From Pseudomonadota bacterium (GTDB lineage Bacteria; Pseudomonadota; Alphaproteobacteria; Reyranellales; Reyranellaceae): a stretch of DNA of 49,285 bases. Positions 39,868 through 49,228 of the stretch are shown one piece after another. The stretch spans positions 1-49,285 of the forward strand of contig JAFEFG010000025.1 of the NCBI GenBank assembly GCA_018240685.1, written 5' to 3'. The position numbers and the translations under genes are program-made. The notes beneath the pieces were generated by a model. It did no database searches, had not been told where the DNA came from, and saw only the letters and a program-made list of their open reading frames with translations. Position 1 is the first letter of the stretch; every line of letters begins with the position of its first letter.

Positions 39868-41142
39868 CTACGCCAGCCGCTGCTCCACCCAGCGCGCCCA
39901 GGCGATCAGCCGGTCGTCATCGCGCAGCGGACCGACGAGCTGCAGCGACAGCGGCAGGCCGAACGGACCGGTGTTGAAGGGTAGCGCGATGCAGGGCGTG
40001 CCGAGCAGCGTCCAGAAGCGGTTGAAGATCGGATCGCCGGTGTTGCCGAGGCCGGCCGGCGCCTCGCCCTTGGCGGCCGGCGCCAGCAGGAAGTCGAAGC
40101 TCTCCCAAACCTGTGCGAGATCGGCGAGCGCGCGCTGCTTGCGCTTCTTCGCGTCGGCGAGCTGTGTGCGCGTGACCGAATCGCCCGTCTCCAGCACGCC
40201 CAGCAGGCTGGGAGACAGCAGATGGGAGAAGCGCGCCCGCTCGGTCGCGTAGGACTGCGTCGCCTCCCGGCTCATCAGCCGGTTCTGGGCGACCAGCAAT
40301 CCCTGCCAGCTTTCCGGCATGTCCCACGCCCGGACCCTGGCGCCGGCGGCGCGCAGCGCGCGGGCGGCGGCTTCGATGTTCTTGCGGTTGGGGGCGTCCG
40401 CCTGGTCCCACCACAGCGTGCGGCAGAGGCCGATGCGCGGCGGCTGCTTCGGCGGATCGGCCGGCGCATGGCCGTAGGCGGCGCGGATCAGGGCGAGGTC
40501 GTTGGCCTCGCGCACGAAGAAGCCCAGCGTGTCGAGGCTCTTCGCGTAGGGCTTCACGCCCGCCATGTCGGCCCAGCCGTAGGTGCCCTTGTAGGCGACG
40601 ACGCCGTTGAAGGCGCCGGGCCGGATCACCGAGCCCGCGGTCTGGGTGCCGTAGCCCAGCGGGGCCATGAAGTCGGCGACGGCTGCTGCCGAGCCCGAGG
40701 AGGAGCCGGCCGGGGTGTGGCGCAGGTTGTGCGGGTTGTGGGTCTTGCCGGCATGGGCGCCGGCGAACTCGGTCGTCACCGACTTGCCCAGCACGATGGC
40801 GCCGGCCTTGACGAGCTGCGTCACGCAGGCGGCGTCCTTGCCCACGACGTGGTCGCGATAGATCGGCGAGCCGCAGGTGGTAGGCAGGGTCTTCGTGGCG
40901 ATGATGTCCTTCACCGCCAGCGGGATGCCGTGCAGCGGCCCGACGGGACGGGCGCGCTTGTCGAGCTGGTCGGCGCGCTTGCGGGCGCCGTCGGGGTCGA
41001 GTGCCTCCCAGGCATGGACCTGGCCTTCGCGCGCCTCGATGCGGTCGAGGCAGGCCTCGACCAGGTCGCGGGCCTTGAGCCGCTTGGCCGCCATGCGTTG
41101 GACGGCAACGCTGGCCGTCAGCTTGTTGGGCGCTGTCGCCAT
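39868..41142 (-). CDS. Amidase signature family enzyme
   Basis: This 424-residue hydrolase is of the GatA/FAAH type. The Ser-cisSer-Lys triad is visible: the lysine in 'GIPLAVKDIIATKTLPTTCGSP', the cis-serine in 'AGSSSGSAAAVAD' and the nucleophile serine in 'GYGTQTAGSVIRPGAFNGVVAYK'. It hydrolyses carboxamides in the cytoplasm. I start it at ATG 41142 (MATAPNKLTAS), where the family begins; a much longer open frame upstream is antisense to the VOC gene. It is a stand-alone amidase, not part of a gatCAB set. It could process an amide made by the region 3 enzymes, but nothing shows this directly. Confidence 0.9.
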   Translation of the reverse strand: MATAPNKLTASVAVQRMAAKRLKARDLVEACLDRIEAREGQVHAWEALDPDGARKRADQLDKRARPVGPLHGIPLAVKDIIATKTLPTTCGSPIYRDHVVGKDAACVTQLVKAGAIVLGKSVTTEFAGAHAGKTHNPHNLRHTPAGSSSGSAAAVADFMAPLGYGTQTAGSVIRPGAFNGVVAYKGTYGWADMAGVKPYAKSLDTLGFFVREANDLALIRAAYGHAPADPPKQPPRIGLCRTLWWDQADAPNRKNIEAAARALRAAGARVRAWDMPESWQGLLVAQNRLMSREATQSYATERARFSHLLSPSLLGVLETGDSVTRTQLADAKKRKQRALADLAQVWESFDFLLAPAAKGEAPAGLGNTGDPIFNRFWTLLGTPCIALPFNTGPFGLPLSLQLVGPLRDDDRLIAWARWVEQRLA

Positions 41143-41217
41143 GAGTCTTTCCCCTTGCACTGGAACGGCGGCATGATGGCCGAGCCCGGGGAGGAAGAAC
41201 AGCGAGGAAGAACAGCC

Positions 41218-41769
41218 ATGACCGCACCCTTCGCCGTCCGCAGGATCGGACATGCCGTGGTCTTCGTCAGCGATCTCGACCGCTCGCGCCGCTTCTACAC
41301 CGAGGTGCTGGGCTTCAAGGTGTCGGACGTCTATCCCGGCTCGATGGTGGCGGGCGGGATGGTGTTCCTGCGCTGCAGCGGCGACCATCATTGCCTCGCG
41401 CTGGTGGGCGGCGGCAGCGAGGCGCCCGACAGGAGCCTGCATCACATCGCGTTCGAACTGGCGACGCTCGAGGAGGTGTTCCGCGCCCGCGATCACCTGA
41501 AGGCGGCGGGCACGCGCATCGTCTACGAGGGGCGCCGCCGCGCCGGCTGCCAGATCGCGGTCGAGTTCCTCGATCCCGACGGCCATCACCTCGAGCTCTA
41601 TTGGGGCCTCGACCAGATCGGCTCCGACGACCGCTCGCGGCCGTCATCGGAATGGCGTCAGACCGCGACCCTGGAAGAGGCGGTGCGCCACGCGCCGCCG
41701 GGTCAGGACACGACCCTCCACGACGCGACCTTGCGGGCGCGCGTCGAGTCCGGAACCGATCGCCCGTGA
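41218..41769 (+). CDS. VOC-superfamily protein (glyoxalase/extradiol dioxygenase fold)
   Basis: This 183-residue protein has a single VOC domain (about 7-130) and a disordered tail. Metal ligands are suggested by H12 ('IGHAVVF'), the histidine pair in 'SLHHIAFELA' and the glutamate in 'DGHHLELYWGL'. Such proteins are dioxygenases, glyoxalases, isomerases or resistance proteins; the tail pattern 'LELYWGLDQIG' fits the catechol dioxygenase-like group. It is divergent from the amidase gene with 75 bp between, containing a GAGGAAG ribosome site before the ATG. Confidence 0.85.
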   Translation: MTAPFAVRRIGHAVVFVSDLDRSRRFYTEVLGFKVSDVYPGSMVAGGMVFLRCSGDHHCLALVGGGSEAPDRSLHHIAFELATLEEVFRARDHLKAAGTRIVYEGRRRAGCQIAVEFLDPDGHHLELYWGLDQIGSDDRSRPSSEWRQTATLEEAVRHAPPGQDTTLHDATLRARVESGTDRP

Positions 41770-41879
41770 CCCATCGCCGTCGCAGGCCGCGGCGGTAAGG
41801 ACCGGAATCGGGAATGCCGGGCACCCGGTCCTAGACTGGGCGCCATGGTGACGTCGGATCCCGTACGCGGAGGAGGCCG

Positions 41880-41923
41880 GTTACTCCGCGGTAACGTTTT
41901 TATTTCCCTTTTTAAAAGGGAAA
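41880..41923. repeat. Two adjacent inverted repeats in an AT-rich pocket
   Basis: Between the convergent VOC and RND genes are GTTAC-N6-GTAAC (41880-41895) and TTTCCCTTTT-T-AAAAGGGAAA (41903-41923). The second is a nearly perfect 21-bp palindrome in DNA that is otherwise very GC-rich. Neither arm has a GC-rich stem followed by a U tract, so it is not a classical terminator, although the position between convergent genes would suit one. Confidence 0.6.
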
Positions 41924-41943
41924 CCGGAGCTCTTCCGTCCGCG

Positions 41944-44900
41944 TCAAGTCCGATGCTCGGCGCTCTTCTCCGGCTTCTTTCCGCCCCAGCCCTTCACCGT
42001 CTCGCGGAAGCGCTGGAGGGCGACGTAGAGGCCCGGGATCACGAAGATGCCGAGGAACGACGCCGCCAGCATGCCGCCGAACACGGCGGTGCCGACCGCG
42101 CGCTGCGTCGCCGCGCCGGCGCCGGTCGCGATCACCAGCGGGATGAGGCCGCAGATGAAGGCGAACGAGGTCATCATCACGGCGCGGAAGCGCAGGCCGG
42201 CCGCCGTGGTGGCCGCGGTGACGACGTCGCGGCCGTGCGCGCGCTCCTCCATCGCGAACTCGATGATGAGGATGGCATTCTTGGCGGCGAGCGCGATCAG
42301 CACCACGATGCCGATCTGGGCGTAGAGGTTGTTGTCGAGGCCGCTCACGAACAGCGCCGTCACCGCGCCCAGCAGGCCGACCGAGACCGAGAGCAGCGCG
42401 GCGATGGGGATCGCCGTGCTCTCGTAGAGACCGACCAGGAACAGATAGGCGAACAGGACGGCGAGGCCGAGGATGAAGCCGGTCTGGCCGGAGGCGGCCT
42501 TCTCCTGGAAGGCCGTGCCCGTCCATTCGTAGCCGTAGCCGGGCGGCAGCGTGTCCTTGGCGAGTTTCTCCATCGCCGCCAGCGCCTGGCCCGAGGAGTA
42601 GCCCTCGGCCGGCGCACCGTTCAGCGTCACCGAGCGCAGGTTGTTGTAGCGGATGACCATCGCCGGCGCGCTGGTCAGCTCGACGCTGGCGACCGCCTGC
42701 AGCGGCACCAGCTCGCCGTTGGCGGACCGGATGCGCACGCGGTTGATGTCGGTCACCTTGGCGCGGTCGGCGGCCTCGGCCTGCACCTTCACCTGCCAGG
42801 TGCGGCCGAACAGGTTGAAGTCGTTGGTGTAGGTGCCGCCCATCGAGGTCTGCAGCGCCGAGAAGATGTCGGCGATGTTGACGCCCAGCGCCTGGGCGCG
42901 CTCGCGGTCGAGCTTGAGGTTGATCTGCGGCGTCGAGGCGCCGTAGGTCGTGAAGACGTGGGAGAGTTCCGGCACCTTCTGCGCCGCGACCATCAGGCCG
43001 CGGGCGACGGCGGCGAGCTCGACCGGCGTGGCGCCGGTCAGGGTCTCGAGCTGGAACTCGAAGCCGGACGAGGTGCCCAGCCCCATGATCGGCGGCAGGT
43101 TGAAGGGGAAGACGTTGGCGGCGGTGATCTGCGAGAAGGCCGCGTTCACCGTCTCCAGCGCGTGGAAGACCGACAGCTTGGGATCCTTGCGCTCGCCGAA
43201 CGGCTTGAGCGCCAGCACCACCAGCGCGCGGTTCGGCAGGTTGAGCCCGTCGAGCATGCTGTAGCCGCTGACCGTGAACACGCTCTGCAGCCAGGGCTGG
43301 CCGACTACCGTGTTCTCGACCTGCTCGACCGCCGCCAGGGTGCGGCTGGTCGAGGCGGCGTCGGGGAGCTGGACCTCGGCCATGAAGGCGCCCTGGTCCT
43401 CGTCGGGCAGGAAGCCCGACGGCACGAGGCTGCCGATGCCGCCGGTGGCGAGGATCACGCCGCCGACCAGGATCAGGGAGACGATGCCGCGCCGCGCCAG
43501 CGGCGTGACCAGCCGCGTATAGCCGTCGCGGGTCTTGTCGATGCCGTTCTGCATCCAGGCGATGACGCCGCGCGGCTTCTTGCGATGACGCAGGATCAGG
43601 GAGCAGAGCGCGGGCGACAGCGACAGCGCGTTGATGGCCGAGATCACCATCGACACCGAGACGGCGACGGCGAACTGCTTGTAGAGCTGCCCGGTGATGC
43701 CGGGGATGAAGGCGGTCGGCACGAACACCGACAGCAGCACCAGGGTGATGGCGATGATGGGCGCCGAGACCTGGCTCATCGCCTTCTCGGTCGCCTCCGC
43801 CGGCGTGAGGTCGGGCTCGTGCTCGAGGATGTGCTCGACCGCCTCGACCACGACGATGGCGTCGTCGACGACGATGCCGATCGCCAGCACGAGCGCCAGC
43901 AGCGAGACGGTGTTGGCCGAGAAGCCCAGCGCCAGCATCACCGCGAAGGTGCCGATCAGGGCCACCGGTACGGCGATGATGGGGATGATGGTGGCGCGCA
44001 GGTTGCCGAGGAAGACGAACACCACGACCGCGACCAGGGCGAAGGCCTCGAACAGCGTGTGGATCACGCTCTCGATGGTCGATTCAACGAACACCGTGGT
44101 GTCGTACATGACGTCGTAGGCGACATCGTCGGGCAGGCGCGGCTCGAGATCCTTCATCGCCGCGCGCACCGCCTTGGCGGTGGCGAGAGCGTTGGCGCCG
44201 GGCAGCTGGTAGATCTGGATGCCGGCGGCCGGCTTGCCGTTGTAGCGGCCCATCGAGTCGCTGCTCTTGGCGCCCAGTTCGACGCGGGCGATGTCCTTGA
44301 TGCGCACCAGCGAGCCGTCGGGCTGGGCGCGCACGACGATGTTGCCGAACTCCTCGACCGTCGTGAGGCGGCCCTGGGTGGTGATGTTGATCTGGAAGTC
44401 GAGCGGACCGGCGAGCGGCGCGGCGCCGATCAGGCCGACCGCCGCCTGCACGTTCTGCGCCTGCACCGCCTTGACGACGTCGTTGGCGGTGATGTCGAGG
44501 CTCGACATGCGGTCGAGGTTCAGCCACACGCGCATCGAATAGTCGAGGGCGCCGAACAGGGCCGCCTCGCCGACGCCGGGCACGCGCCGCAGCACGTCGA
44601 GCACGTTGATGGTGGCGAAATTCGACAGGAACAACGCGTCGCGCGTGCCCTTGGGCGAATGGATGGCGATGACCTGCAGCAGCGAGGAGGACTGCTTCTT
44701 GGTGGTGACGCCGTTGCGCTGCACTTCGGGCGGCAGCATCGCCAGCACCTGGTTGACGCGGTTGGTGACGTTCACCGTGTTGAGGTCGGGATCGGAGCCG
44801 ACCTTGAAGCTGACGGTGAGCGCATAGCTGCCGTCGCCGCCCGAGGTCGACTTCATGTAGATCATGTTCTCGACGCCGTTGACCTGCGCCTCGATGACCT

Positions 44901-45093
44901 GCGCCACGCTCTCCTCGACTGCCTGCGCCGAGGCGCCGGGATAGGAGGTGGTGACGCGCACCTGCGGCGGCACGATGTCGGGGAACTGCGCCACCGGCAG
45001 CGCCTTCATGGCGATGAGGCCGGCGATCGTGATGACGGTCGAGATGACGAAGGCCAGCCGCGGCCGGCGGATGAACACCGACGAGATCGTCAT
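41944..45093 (-). CDS. RND multidrug efflux permease (HAE1/AcrB type)
   Basis: This 1049-residue inner-membrane pump is of the hydrophobe/amphiphile efflux family and is driven by protons. It begins '[23 protein letters not shown]' and contains the proton-relay pair in '[20 protein letters not shown]', '[17 protein letters not shown]' in the porter domain and '[15 protein letters not shown]' in the second repeat. Twelve helices and two large periplasmic loops are expected, as in MexB/AcrB (about 1045 residues). It starts 4 bp after the adaptor gene. No outer-membrane TolC/OprM gene follows, so it would use a channel encoded elsewhere. Confidence 0.96.
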   Translation of the reverse strand: MTISSVFIRRPRLAFVISTVITIAGLIAMKALPVAQFPDIVPPQVRVTTSYPGASAQAVEESVAQVIEAQVNGVENMIYMKSTSGGDGSYALTVSFKVGSDPDLNTVNVTNRVNQVLAMLPPEVQRNGVTTKKQSSSLLQVIAIHSPKGTRDALFLSNFATINVLDVLRRVPGVGEAALFGALDYSMRVWLNLDRMSSLDITANDVVKAVQAQNVQAAVGLIGAAPLAGPLDFQINITTQGRLTTVEEFGNIVVRAQPDGSLVRIKDIARVELGAKSSDSMGRYNGKPAAGIQIYQLPGANALATAKAVRAAMKDLEPRLPDDVAYDVMYDTTVFVESTIESVIHTLFEAFALVAVVVFVFLGNLRATIIPIIAVPVALIGTFAVMLALGFSANTVSLLALVLAIGIVVDDAIVVVEAVEHILEHEPDLTPAEATEKAMSQVSAPIIAITLVLLSVFVPTAFIPGITGQLYKQFAVAVSVSMVISAINALSLSPALCSLILRHRKKPRGVIAWMQNGIDKTRDGYTRLVTPLARRGIVSLILVGGVILATGGIGSLVPSGFLPDEDQGAFMAEVQLPDAASTSRTLAAVEQVENTVVGQPWLQSVFTVSGYSMLDGLNLPNRALVVLALKPFGERKDPKLSVFHALETVNAAFSQITAANVFPFNLPPIMGLGTSSGFEFQLETLTGATPVELAAVARGLMVAAQKVPELSHVFTTYGASTPQINLKLDRERAQALGVNIADIFSALQTSMGGTYTNDFNLFGRTWQVKVQAEAADRAKVTDINRVRIRSANGELVPLQAVASVELTSAPAMVIRYNNLRSVTLNGAPAEGYSSGQALAAMEKLAKDTLPPGYGYEWTGTAFQEKAASGQTGFILGLAVLFAYLFLVGLYESTAIPIAALLSVSVGLLGAVTALFVSGLDNNLYAQIGIVVLIALAAKNAILIIEFAMEERAHGRDVVTAATTAAGLRFRAVMMTSFAFICGLIPLVIATGAGAATQRAVGTAVFGGMLAASFLGIFVIPGLYVALQRFRETVKGWGGKKPEKSAEHRT

Positions 45094-45097
45094 GGCG

Positions 45098-46231
45098 TCA
45101 CTTCTTCGGTGCGGCGGCGGCGGCCGATGCCGGCGTCGGATTGACCGTCATGCCCGGGCGGACCCTTTGCTGACCCTGCACGATCACCCTGTCGCCGGCC
45201 TTGAGGCCCTCGGTGATGGAAACCAGGCCGTCGCGCGAGAAGCCGGCCCTGATGCGGCGCTGCTCGGCCACGTTCTTGTCGTTGACGACGTAGACGTAGG
45301 CCCCGGCCTGGTCGATCGCGAGTGCGGCCTGCGGGATCACCAGGACGGAGGGAACCTGCTCGCCCTCGAGGATGACGCGAACCGTCTGGCCGTCGGTGAG
45401 CAGGCCGTCCTTGTTGGCGAATACGGCGCGCACGATCTGGGTGTCCGTCTTGGGATCGACGGTGACGTCGAGGAAGTCGAGCTTGCCCTTCTCCGCATAG
45501 AGGCTGCCGTCGGCCAGGCGCAGCTGCACCACCACATTCGGATCGTCCGATGTGCCGCCACCGTGCCGGGCGTCGAGCAGTTCGCGCTGGGTGATCGGGA
45601 ACTCGACGCGGATGGGACGCTCGCTCACCACGGTGGCCAGCACGCCGGAGTCGGGGCCGACGATGTTGCCGGGGGAGAAGGCGGCGCGGCCGATGCGGCC
45701 GGTGATCGGCGACTTGATCTCGGTATAGGAAAGCTGGATCTCGGCGTCGCGCAGCTGGGCCTCGGCATTCTCGACTGCCGCCTTGGCCTGCAACTGCTCG
45801 CTCAGGCGCTGATCGTAGGTGACCTGCGTGCCGGTGTTGGTGCGCAGCAGTTCGCCGGCGCGCTTGAGCTGCAGCTCGGCGTTGGTCAGCGTGGCCTTGG
45901 CGGCGTCGCGCTGCGCGATCTTCTGGTCGACCGCGGCCTGATAGGGGTCGCGTTCGATGGTGAAGACGAGCTGGCCCTCCTTGACGTTGTCGCCATCCTT
46001 GAACAGGCGCGGCCCGAGCGCGCCCTTGACGCGGGCGACGAGATTGACCTTGTCGACGGCGACGGCGCGGCCGATCAGTTCCGTCTGTTCGGACAGGGGC
46101 TTGAGTTCGGCAGGCTGGACGAGAACGGCGGGCGGCGGCGCCCCCTGTTGCGCGGTTGCCGGCCGGGGCGCGGCAAAGTCAAGCAAACCAGCGATGGCGA
46201 CGACGATTGCCGCCACGGATGCATATCTCAT
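45098..46231 (-). CDS. RND efflux periplasmic adaptor (AcrA/MexA type)
   Basis: This 377-residue membrane-fusion protein has a signal peptide ('ASVAAIVVAIAGLLDFAAPRPATAQ') without a lipobox cysteine. The lipoyl/barrel part starts at 'LIGRAVAVDKVNLVARVKGALG', the coiled-coil hairpin is about 95-165, and the second half has 'YTEIKSPITGRIGRAAFSPGNIVG'. It ends in a low-complexity alanine/lysine tail. It joins the permease downstream to an outer-membrane channel. The gene is divergent from the Kazal-domain gene with 126 bp between. No TetR or MarR regulator gene is adjacent. Confidence 0.94.
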   Translation of the reverse strand: MRYASVAAIVVAIAGLLDFAAPRPATAQQGAPPPAVLVQPAELKPLSEQTELIGRAVAVDKVNLVARVKGALGPRLFKDGDNVKEGQLVFTIERDPYQAAVDQKIAQRDAAKATLTNAELQLKRAGELLRTNTGTQVTYDQRLSEQLQAKAAVENAEAQLRDAEIQLSYTEIKSPITGRIGRAAFSPGNIVGPDSGVLATVVSERPIRVEFPITQRELLDARHGGGTSDDPNVVVQLRLADGSLYAEKGKLDFLDVTVDPKTDTQIVRAVFANKDGLLTDGQTVRVILEGEQVPSVLVIPQAALAIDQAGAYVYVVNDKNVAEQRRIRAGFSRDGLVSITEGLKAGDRVIVQGQQRVRPGMTVNPTPASAAAAAPKK

Positions 46232-46357
46232 CGTCCCCCGCTCTTGACGCTTTGGAGCCGGGGCAACACTGCCTTATTTTGCGAAAACGGTCACGGTATT
46301 TCCGGGTGCATGCATGATCGTGATGACAGTCGATCCTCACGGGAAGAGCGCTTGCGG

Positions 46358-47782
46358 ATGATGCGCCGCCTGCTCTCGCTCGTCCTCTGCGCAGCGCTCC
46401 TGTGCCTGGGCGCCGAAGCGCATGCGCAGTCGCAGTCCTTGCCGCCGGGCGTGACCAATCCCGCCGAGTACAAGGCCTACGTCTCGGCCATCGGCACGCA
46501 GGATGCGGCACGGCGCGCGCAGGCGCTCGAGATCTTCCTTGCCTGGTATCCCAACAGCGTGCTGCGCATGCAGGCCTTCGAGCAGGCGATGGCGGCCTGG
46601 CAGGCCGCCGGCAATCCGGCCAAGGCCGACGCCGTGGCGGTGCGGCTGCTGCAGCTCGATCCGGACAATGTGCGCGCGCTCGCGAACCGCGCCTATTCGG
46701 GCCGCACGCAGGCGATGACCGGAGACGACAAGGCGCTGGCGCCGGCGGTCGAGGCGGCGCAGCACGGGATGGCGGCATTGCCGAAGTGGCAGAAGCCGAA
46801 CGGGATGGCCGATCCCGACTTCACGCGGCTGAAGATGCAGATCGTTGCGGTCTTCGACGGCACTTTGGGTTTTGCCGCCCTTCGCGCGAAGGACTATGCG
46901 AAGGCGCGCAGCCATCTGCTCGAAGCCGTCAGCGTCGACCCGGACAATCTGCCGGACACCTATCAGCTCGCAGTGGCGTTGCTCGAAGGCAAGCCCATCG
47001 ATCCGCTGGGGTTCTGGTACGGCGCGCGCGCCATCGCGATCGCGCGCGCGGCGAAGAACGACGCGGCTGCGGCGGAGATCGAGAAGTACGCGGCGGCGCG
47101 ATACCGCCACTATCACGGCAGCGACGACGGCTGGTCCCAGCTCGTGACGCGCGTGGCGGCCGGCGAGCGGCGTCCGCCGGACAATTTCGGCACCACGGTC
47201 ACGCGCGCCATGTCGCCGGCGGAGACGGCGGTGCAGATGGCCGCCGCCGCCGCCGATCCCGGCACGCTGCCCTTCGGCGACTGGGAGCTCATCCTCTCCC
47301 ATCGCGACGACTCCGACGACAACAAGGCGGCGGCCGAGAAGACGTGGAACGCCATTGTCGAGAGGCAGCGCGGCGGCGCGCGGCTGAAGCTGCCGGTGAA
47401 GGTGATCCGGGCCACGACCGAGCGCATCGAGGCGGCGCTGTCGGAGCGGAACCAGTCGAACGGCGTCGTCGATATCGACATCGACCTCGCCCATTCGCTG
47501 CGGCCGCTGCCGGCCGCCGGCTCGATGATCTCGATCATCGGCACGCTGAGCGACTATCGTCCCCGGCCGTTCCTGTTCTTCCTCACCAAGGCCGAGCTGG
47601 CCGAGGAATCGATGCCGGTGGCCGGGGGCGCCTGCGCCGATCCGCGGCCGCAGATGTGCACGCAGGAATACCGGCCGGCCTGCGGCCTGCGCCGCGACGG
47701 CAGCCGCAAGACCTACGGCAATGCCTGCGGTGCCTGCGCCGACAGCGAGGTGGTGAGCCAGTCTGCCGGCGCGTGCCCGTGA
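46358..47782 (+). CDS. Secreted TPR-like protein with C-terminal Kazal-type domain
   Basis: This 474-residue exported protein starts with a signal peptide ('RRLLSLVLCAALLCLGAEAHAQ'). The N-terminal half (about 35-260) has helix pairs of TPR type, for example 'ARSHLLEAVSVDPDNLPDTYQLAVALL'. A middle region (about 290-420) has an OB-like strand pattern ('SMISIIGTLSDYRPRPFLFFL'). The last 49 residues hold six cysteines (C426, C434, C442, C457, C460, C473), with the order C-x7-C-x10-Y-x3-C-x2-C of a Kazal serine-protease inhibitor, four residues longer than the standard C-x6-Y spacing. I chose ATG 46358; a second ATG follows directly. Kazal domains are uncommon in bacteria; the target is unknown. 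Confidence 0.82.
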   Translation: MMRRLLSLVLCAALLCLGAEAHAQSQSLPPGVTNPAEYKAYVSAIGTQDAARRAQALEIFLAWYPNSVLRMQAFEQAMAAWQAAGNPAKADAVAVRLLQLDPDNVRALANRAYSGRTQAMTGDDKALAPAVEAAQHGMAALPKWQKPNGMADPDFTRLKMQIVAVFDGTLGFAALRAKDYAKARSHLLEAVSVDPDNLPDTYQLAVALLEGKPIDPLGFWYGARAIAIARAAKNDAAAAEIEKYAAARYRHYHGSDDGWSQLVTRVAAGERRPPDNFGTTVTRAMSPAETAVQMAAAAADPGTLPFGDWELILSHRDDSDDNKAAAEKTWNAIVERQRGGARLKLPVKVIRATTERIEAALSERNQSNGVVDIDIDLAHSLRPLPAAGSMISIIGTLSDYRPRPFLFFLTKAELAEESMPVAGGACADPRPQMCTQEYRPACGLRRDGSRKTYGNACGACADSEVVSQSAGACP

Positions 47783-47791
47783 GTCCTCGGG

Positions 47792-47968
47792 TTAGAGACC
47801 GGGGAAGACCCGCGGCCAGGGGATCGGCGGGGGCGAGGGCGAATAGGCGGGCGTTTCGGTGTCCTCGAGCCACCCGCAATCCTCGTTGGTGGCCTGGTGC
47901 GCGGATTGCGGCCGGTCAGGCGCTTCTCGCGTCGGTCGGGATGGAAGCCGAATCTCCTCTTCGTTCAT
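47792..47968 (-). CDS. Small proline- and glutamate-rich protein
   Basis: This is a predicted 58-residue protein that I do not recognise. The start at 47968 follows GAGGAGG at a good distance on the minus strand, which is the main evidence that it is translated. It is acidic at the front (MNEEEIRLP) and proline-rich at the end ('YSPSPPPIPWPRVFPGL'), with one cysteine, no membrane helix and probably no stable fold. It converges with the Kazal-domain gene, with only 9 bp between stops. Confidence 0.5.
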   Translation of the reverse strand: MNEEEIRLPSRPTREAPDRPQSAHQATNEDCGWLEDTETPAYSPSPPPIPWPRVFPGL

Positions 47969-48151
47969 GACCACGTCCTCCTCGAGCAACATGGATTTTC
48001 GGCGGAGATAGGATCGACACGCACGGCGTCAAGAGGGCCGAGGTGGGCGCGGTATGGATGGGGTAGGAGAAATGCAGGCTTGGGGCTGCTGCGGTCTGGC
48101 CGGGATGGCGGCCGGTTCGCCTCTGGCCCGTGTCCTTCGGAGGAGATCGAG

Positions 48152-49228
48152 ATGACAGTGCGCAAGTCCTTCGCGAGTGCCCGCCTGTGGCGGGCCCTGG
48201 CAGTCGCCGCTCTCGTCCTGGCGCCGCTGGACGGCGATGCCTGCACGCGGCTGGTCTATCTTGGCGCCGACGACGACGTCATCACCGCCCGCTCGATGGA
48301 CTGGAACACCGACATCGGCACCAACCTCTGGATCTTCCCGCGCGGCATGGCGCGCAGCGGCGAGACCGGGCCGAAGACGGTGAAGTGGACGTCGAAGTAC
48401 GGCAGCGTCATCGCCTCCGCATATGACATCTCGACCACCGATGGGCTGAACGAGGCCGGGCTGGCCGTGAACCTTCTGTGGCTGGTCGAGTCGCAATATC
48501 CGGCCTTCGATCCCTCGAAGCCGGGACTCGCGGTCTCGGTCTGGGCTCAGTACGTGCTCGACAATTTCGCCACCGTACGGGAAGCGGTCGACGCCCTGGC
48601 GAAGGAGCCGTTCACCGTCGTCACCGCGGACGTGCCCGGCCAGCAGCGGCTGGCCACGCTGCATCTCGCGATGTCGGACGCCAGCGGCGACAGCGCGATC
48701 ATCGAATACATTGGCGGCAGGCAGGTCATCCATCACGGGCGCCAGTACCAGGTCATGACCAACTCGCCGACCTACGACCAGCAGCTGGCGCTGAACGCCT
48801 ACTGGAAGCAGCTCGGCGGCACGGTGATGCTGCCGGGCACCAACCGCTCGGCCGACCGCTTCGCGCGCGCGTCGTTCTACGTCAACGCGATCCCGAAGAG
48901 CGAGGACCCGGTCATCGCGCTCGCCAGCACCTTCAGCGTCATCCGCAATGTCTCGGTGCCCTACGGCATCACGACGCCGAACGAACCCAACATCTCCTCG
49001 ACCCGCTGGCGGACGGTCGCCGACCACAAGCGCCGGCTCTACTTCTTCGAATCGGCGCTGACGCCCAACACCTTCTGGGTCGACTTCAAGGACATCGACT
49101 TCTCGCCGACGAGCGGCAAGGTCATGAAGCTCGATCTCGGCAGGGAGCAGCGCAACGTGTTTGCCGGCAACGCCGTCTCCCACTTCCGGGAGGCGGCGCC
49201 GTTCCGGTTCCTGGGTCCGCAGCCCTAG
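48152..49228 (+). CDS. Choloylglycine hydrolase / penicillin V acylase family enzyme
   Basis: This 358-residue Ntn-hydrolase has a signal peptide ('LWRALAVAALVLAPLDGDA') cut so that the catalytic cysteine becomes residue 1 of 'CTRLVYLGADDDVITARSMDW'. Other family marks are the arginine and aspartate in 'ARSMDWNTDIGTNLWIFPRGM', the asparagine in 'TNSPTYDQQLALN' and the arginine in 'RADRFARASFY'-like 'NRSADRFARASFY'. Exported enzymes of this group in Gram-negatives are often N-acyl-homoserine lactone or penicillin V acylases, so quorum quenching is a possible role besides bile salt hydrolysis. GGAGGAG precedes the ATG. The stop shares CTAG with the stop of the next, convergent gene. Confidence 0.92.
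   Translation: MTVRKSFASARLWRALAVAALVLAPLDGDACTRLVYLGADDDVITARSMDWNTDIGTNLWIFPRGMARSGETGPKTVKWTSKYGSVIASAYDISTTDGLNEAGLAVNLLWLVESQYPAFDPSKPGLAVSVWAQYVLDNFATVREAVDALAKEPFTVVTADVPGQQRLATLHLAMSDASGDSAIIEYIGGRQVIHHGRQYQVMTNSPTYDQQLALNAYWKQLGGTVMLPGTNRSADRFARASFYVNAIPKSEDPVIALASTFSVIRNVSVPYGITTPNEPNISSTRWRTVADHKRRLYFFESALTPNTFWVDFKDIDFSPTSGKVMKLDLGREQRNVFAGNAVSHFREAAPFRFLGPQP

Noticed and set aside
41845..45144. A 1099-codon open frame antisense to the RND permease
   Set aside because: It mirrors the real AcrB-type gene, its peptide is rich in H, D, R and G, and it lacks any recognisable domain.
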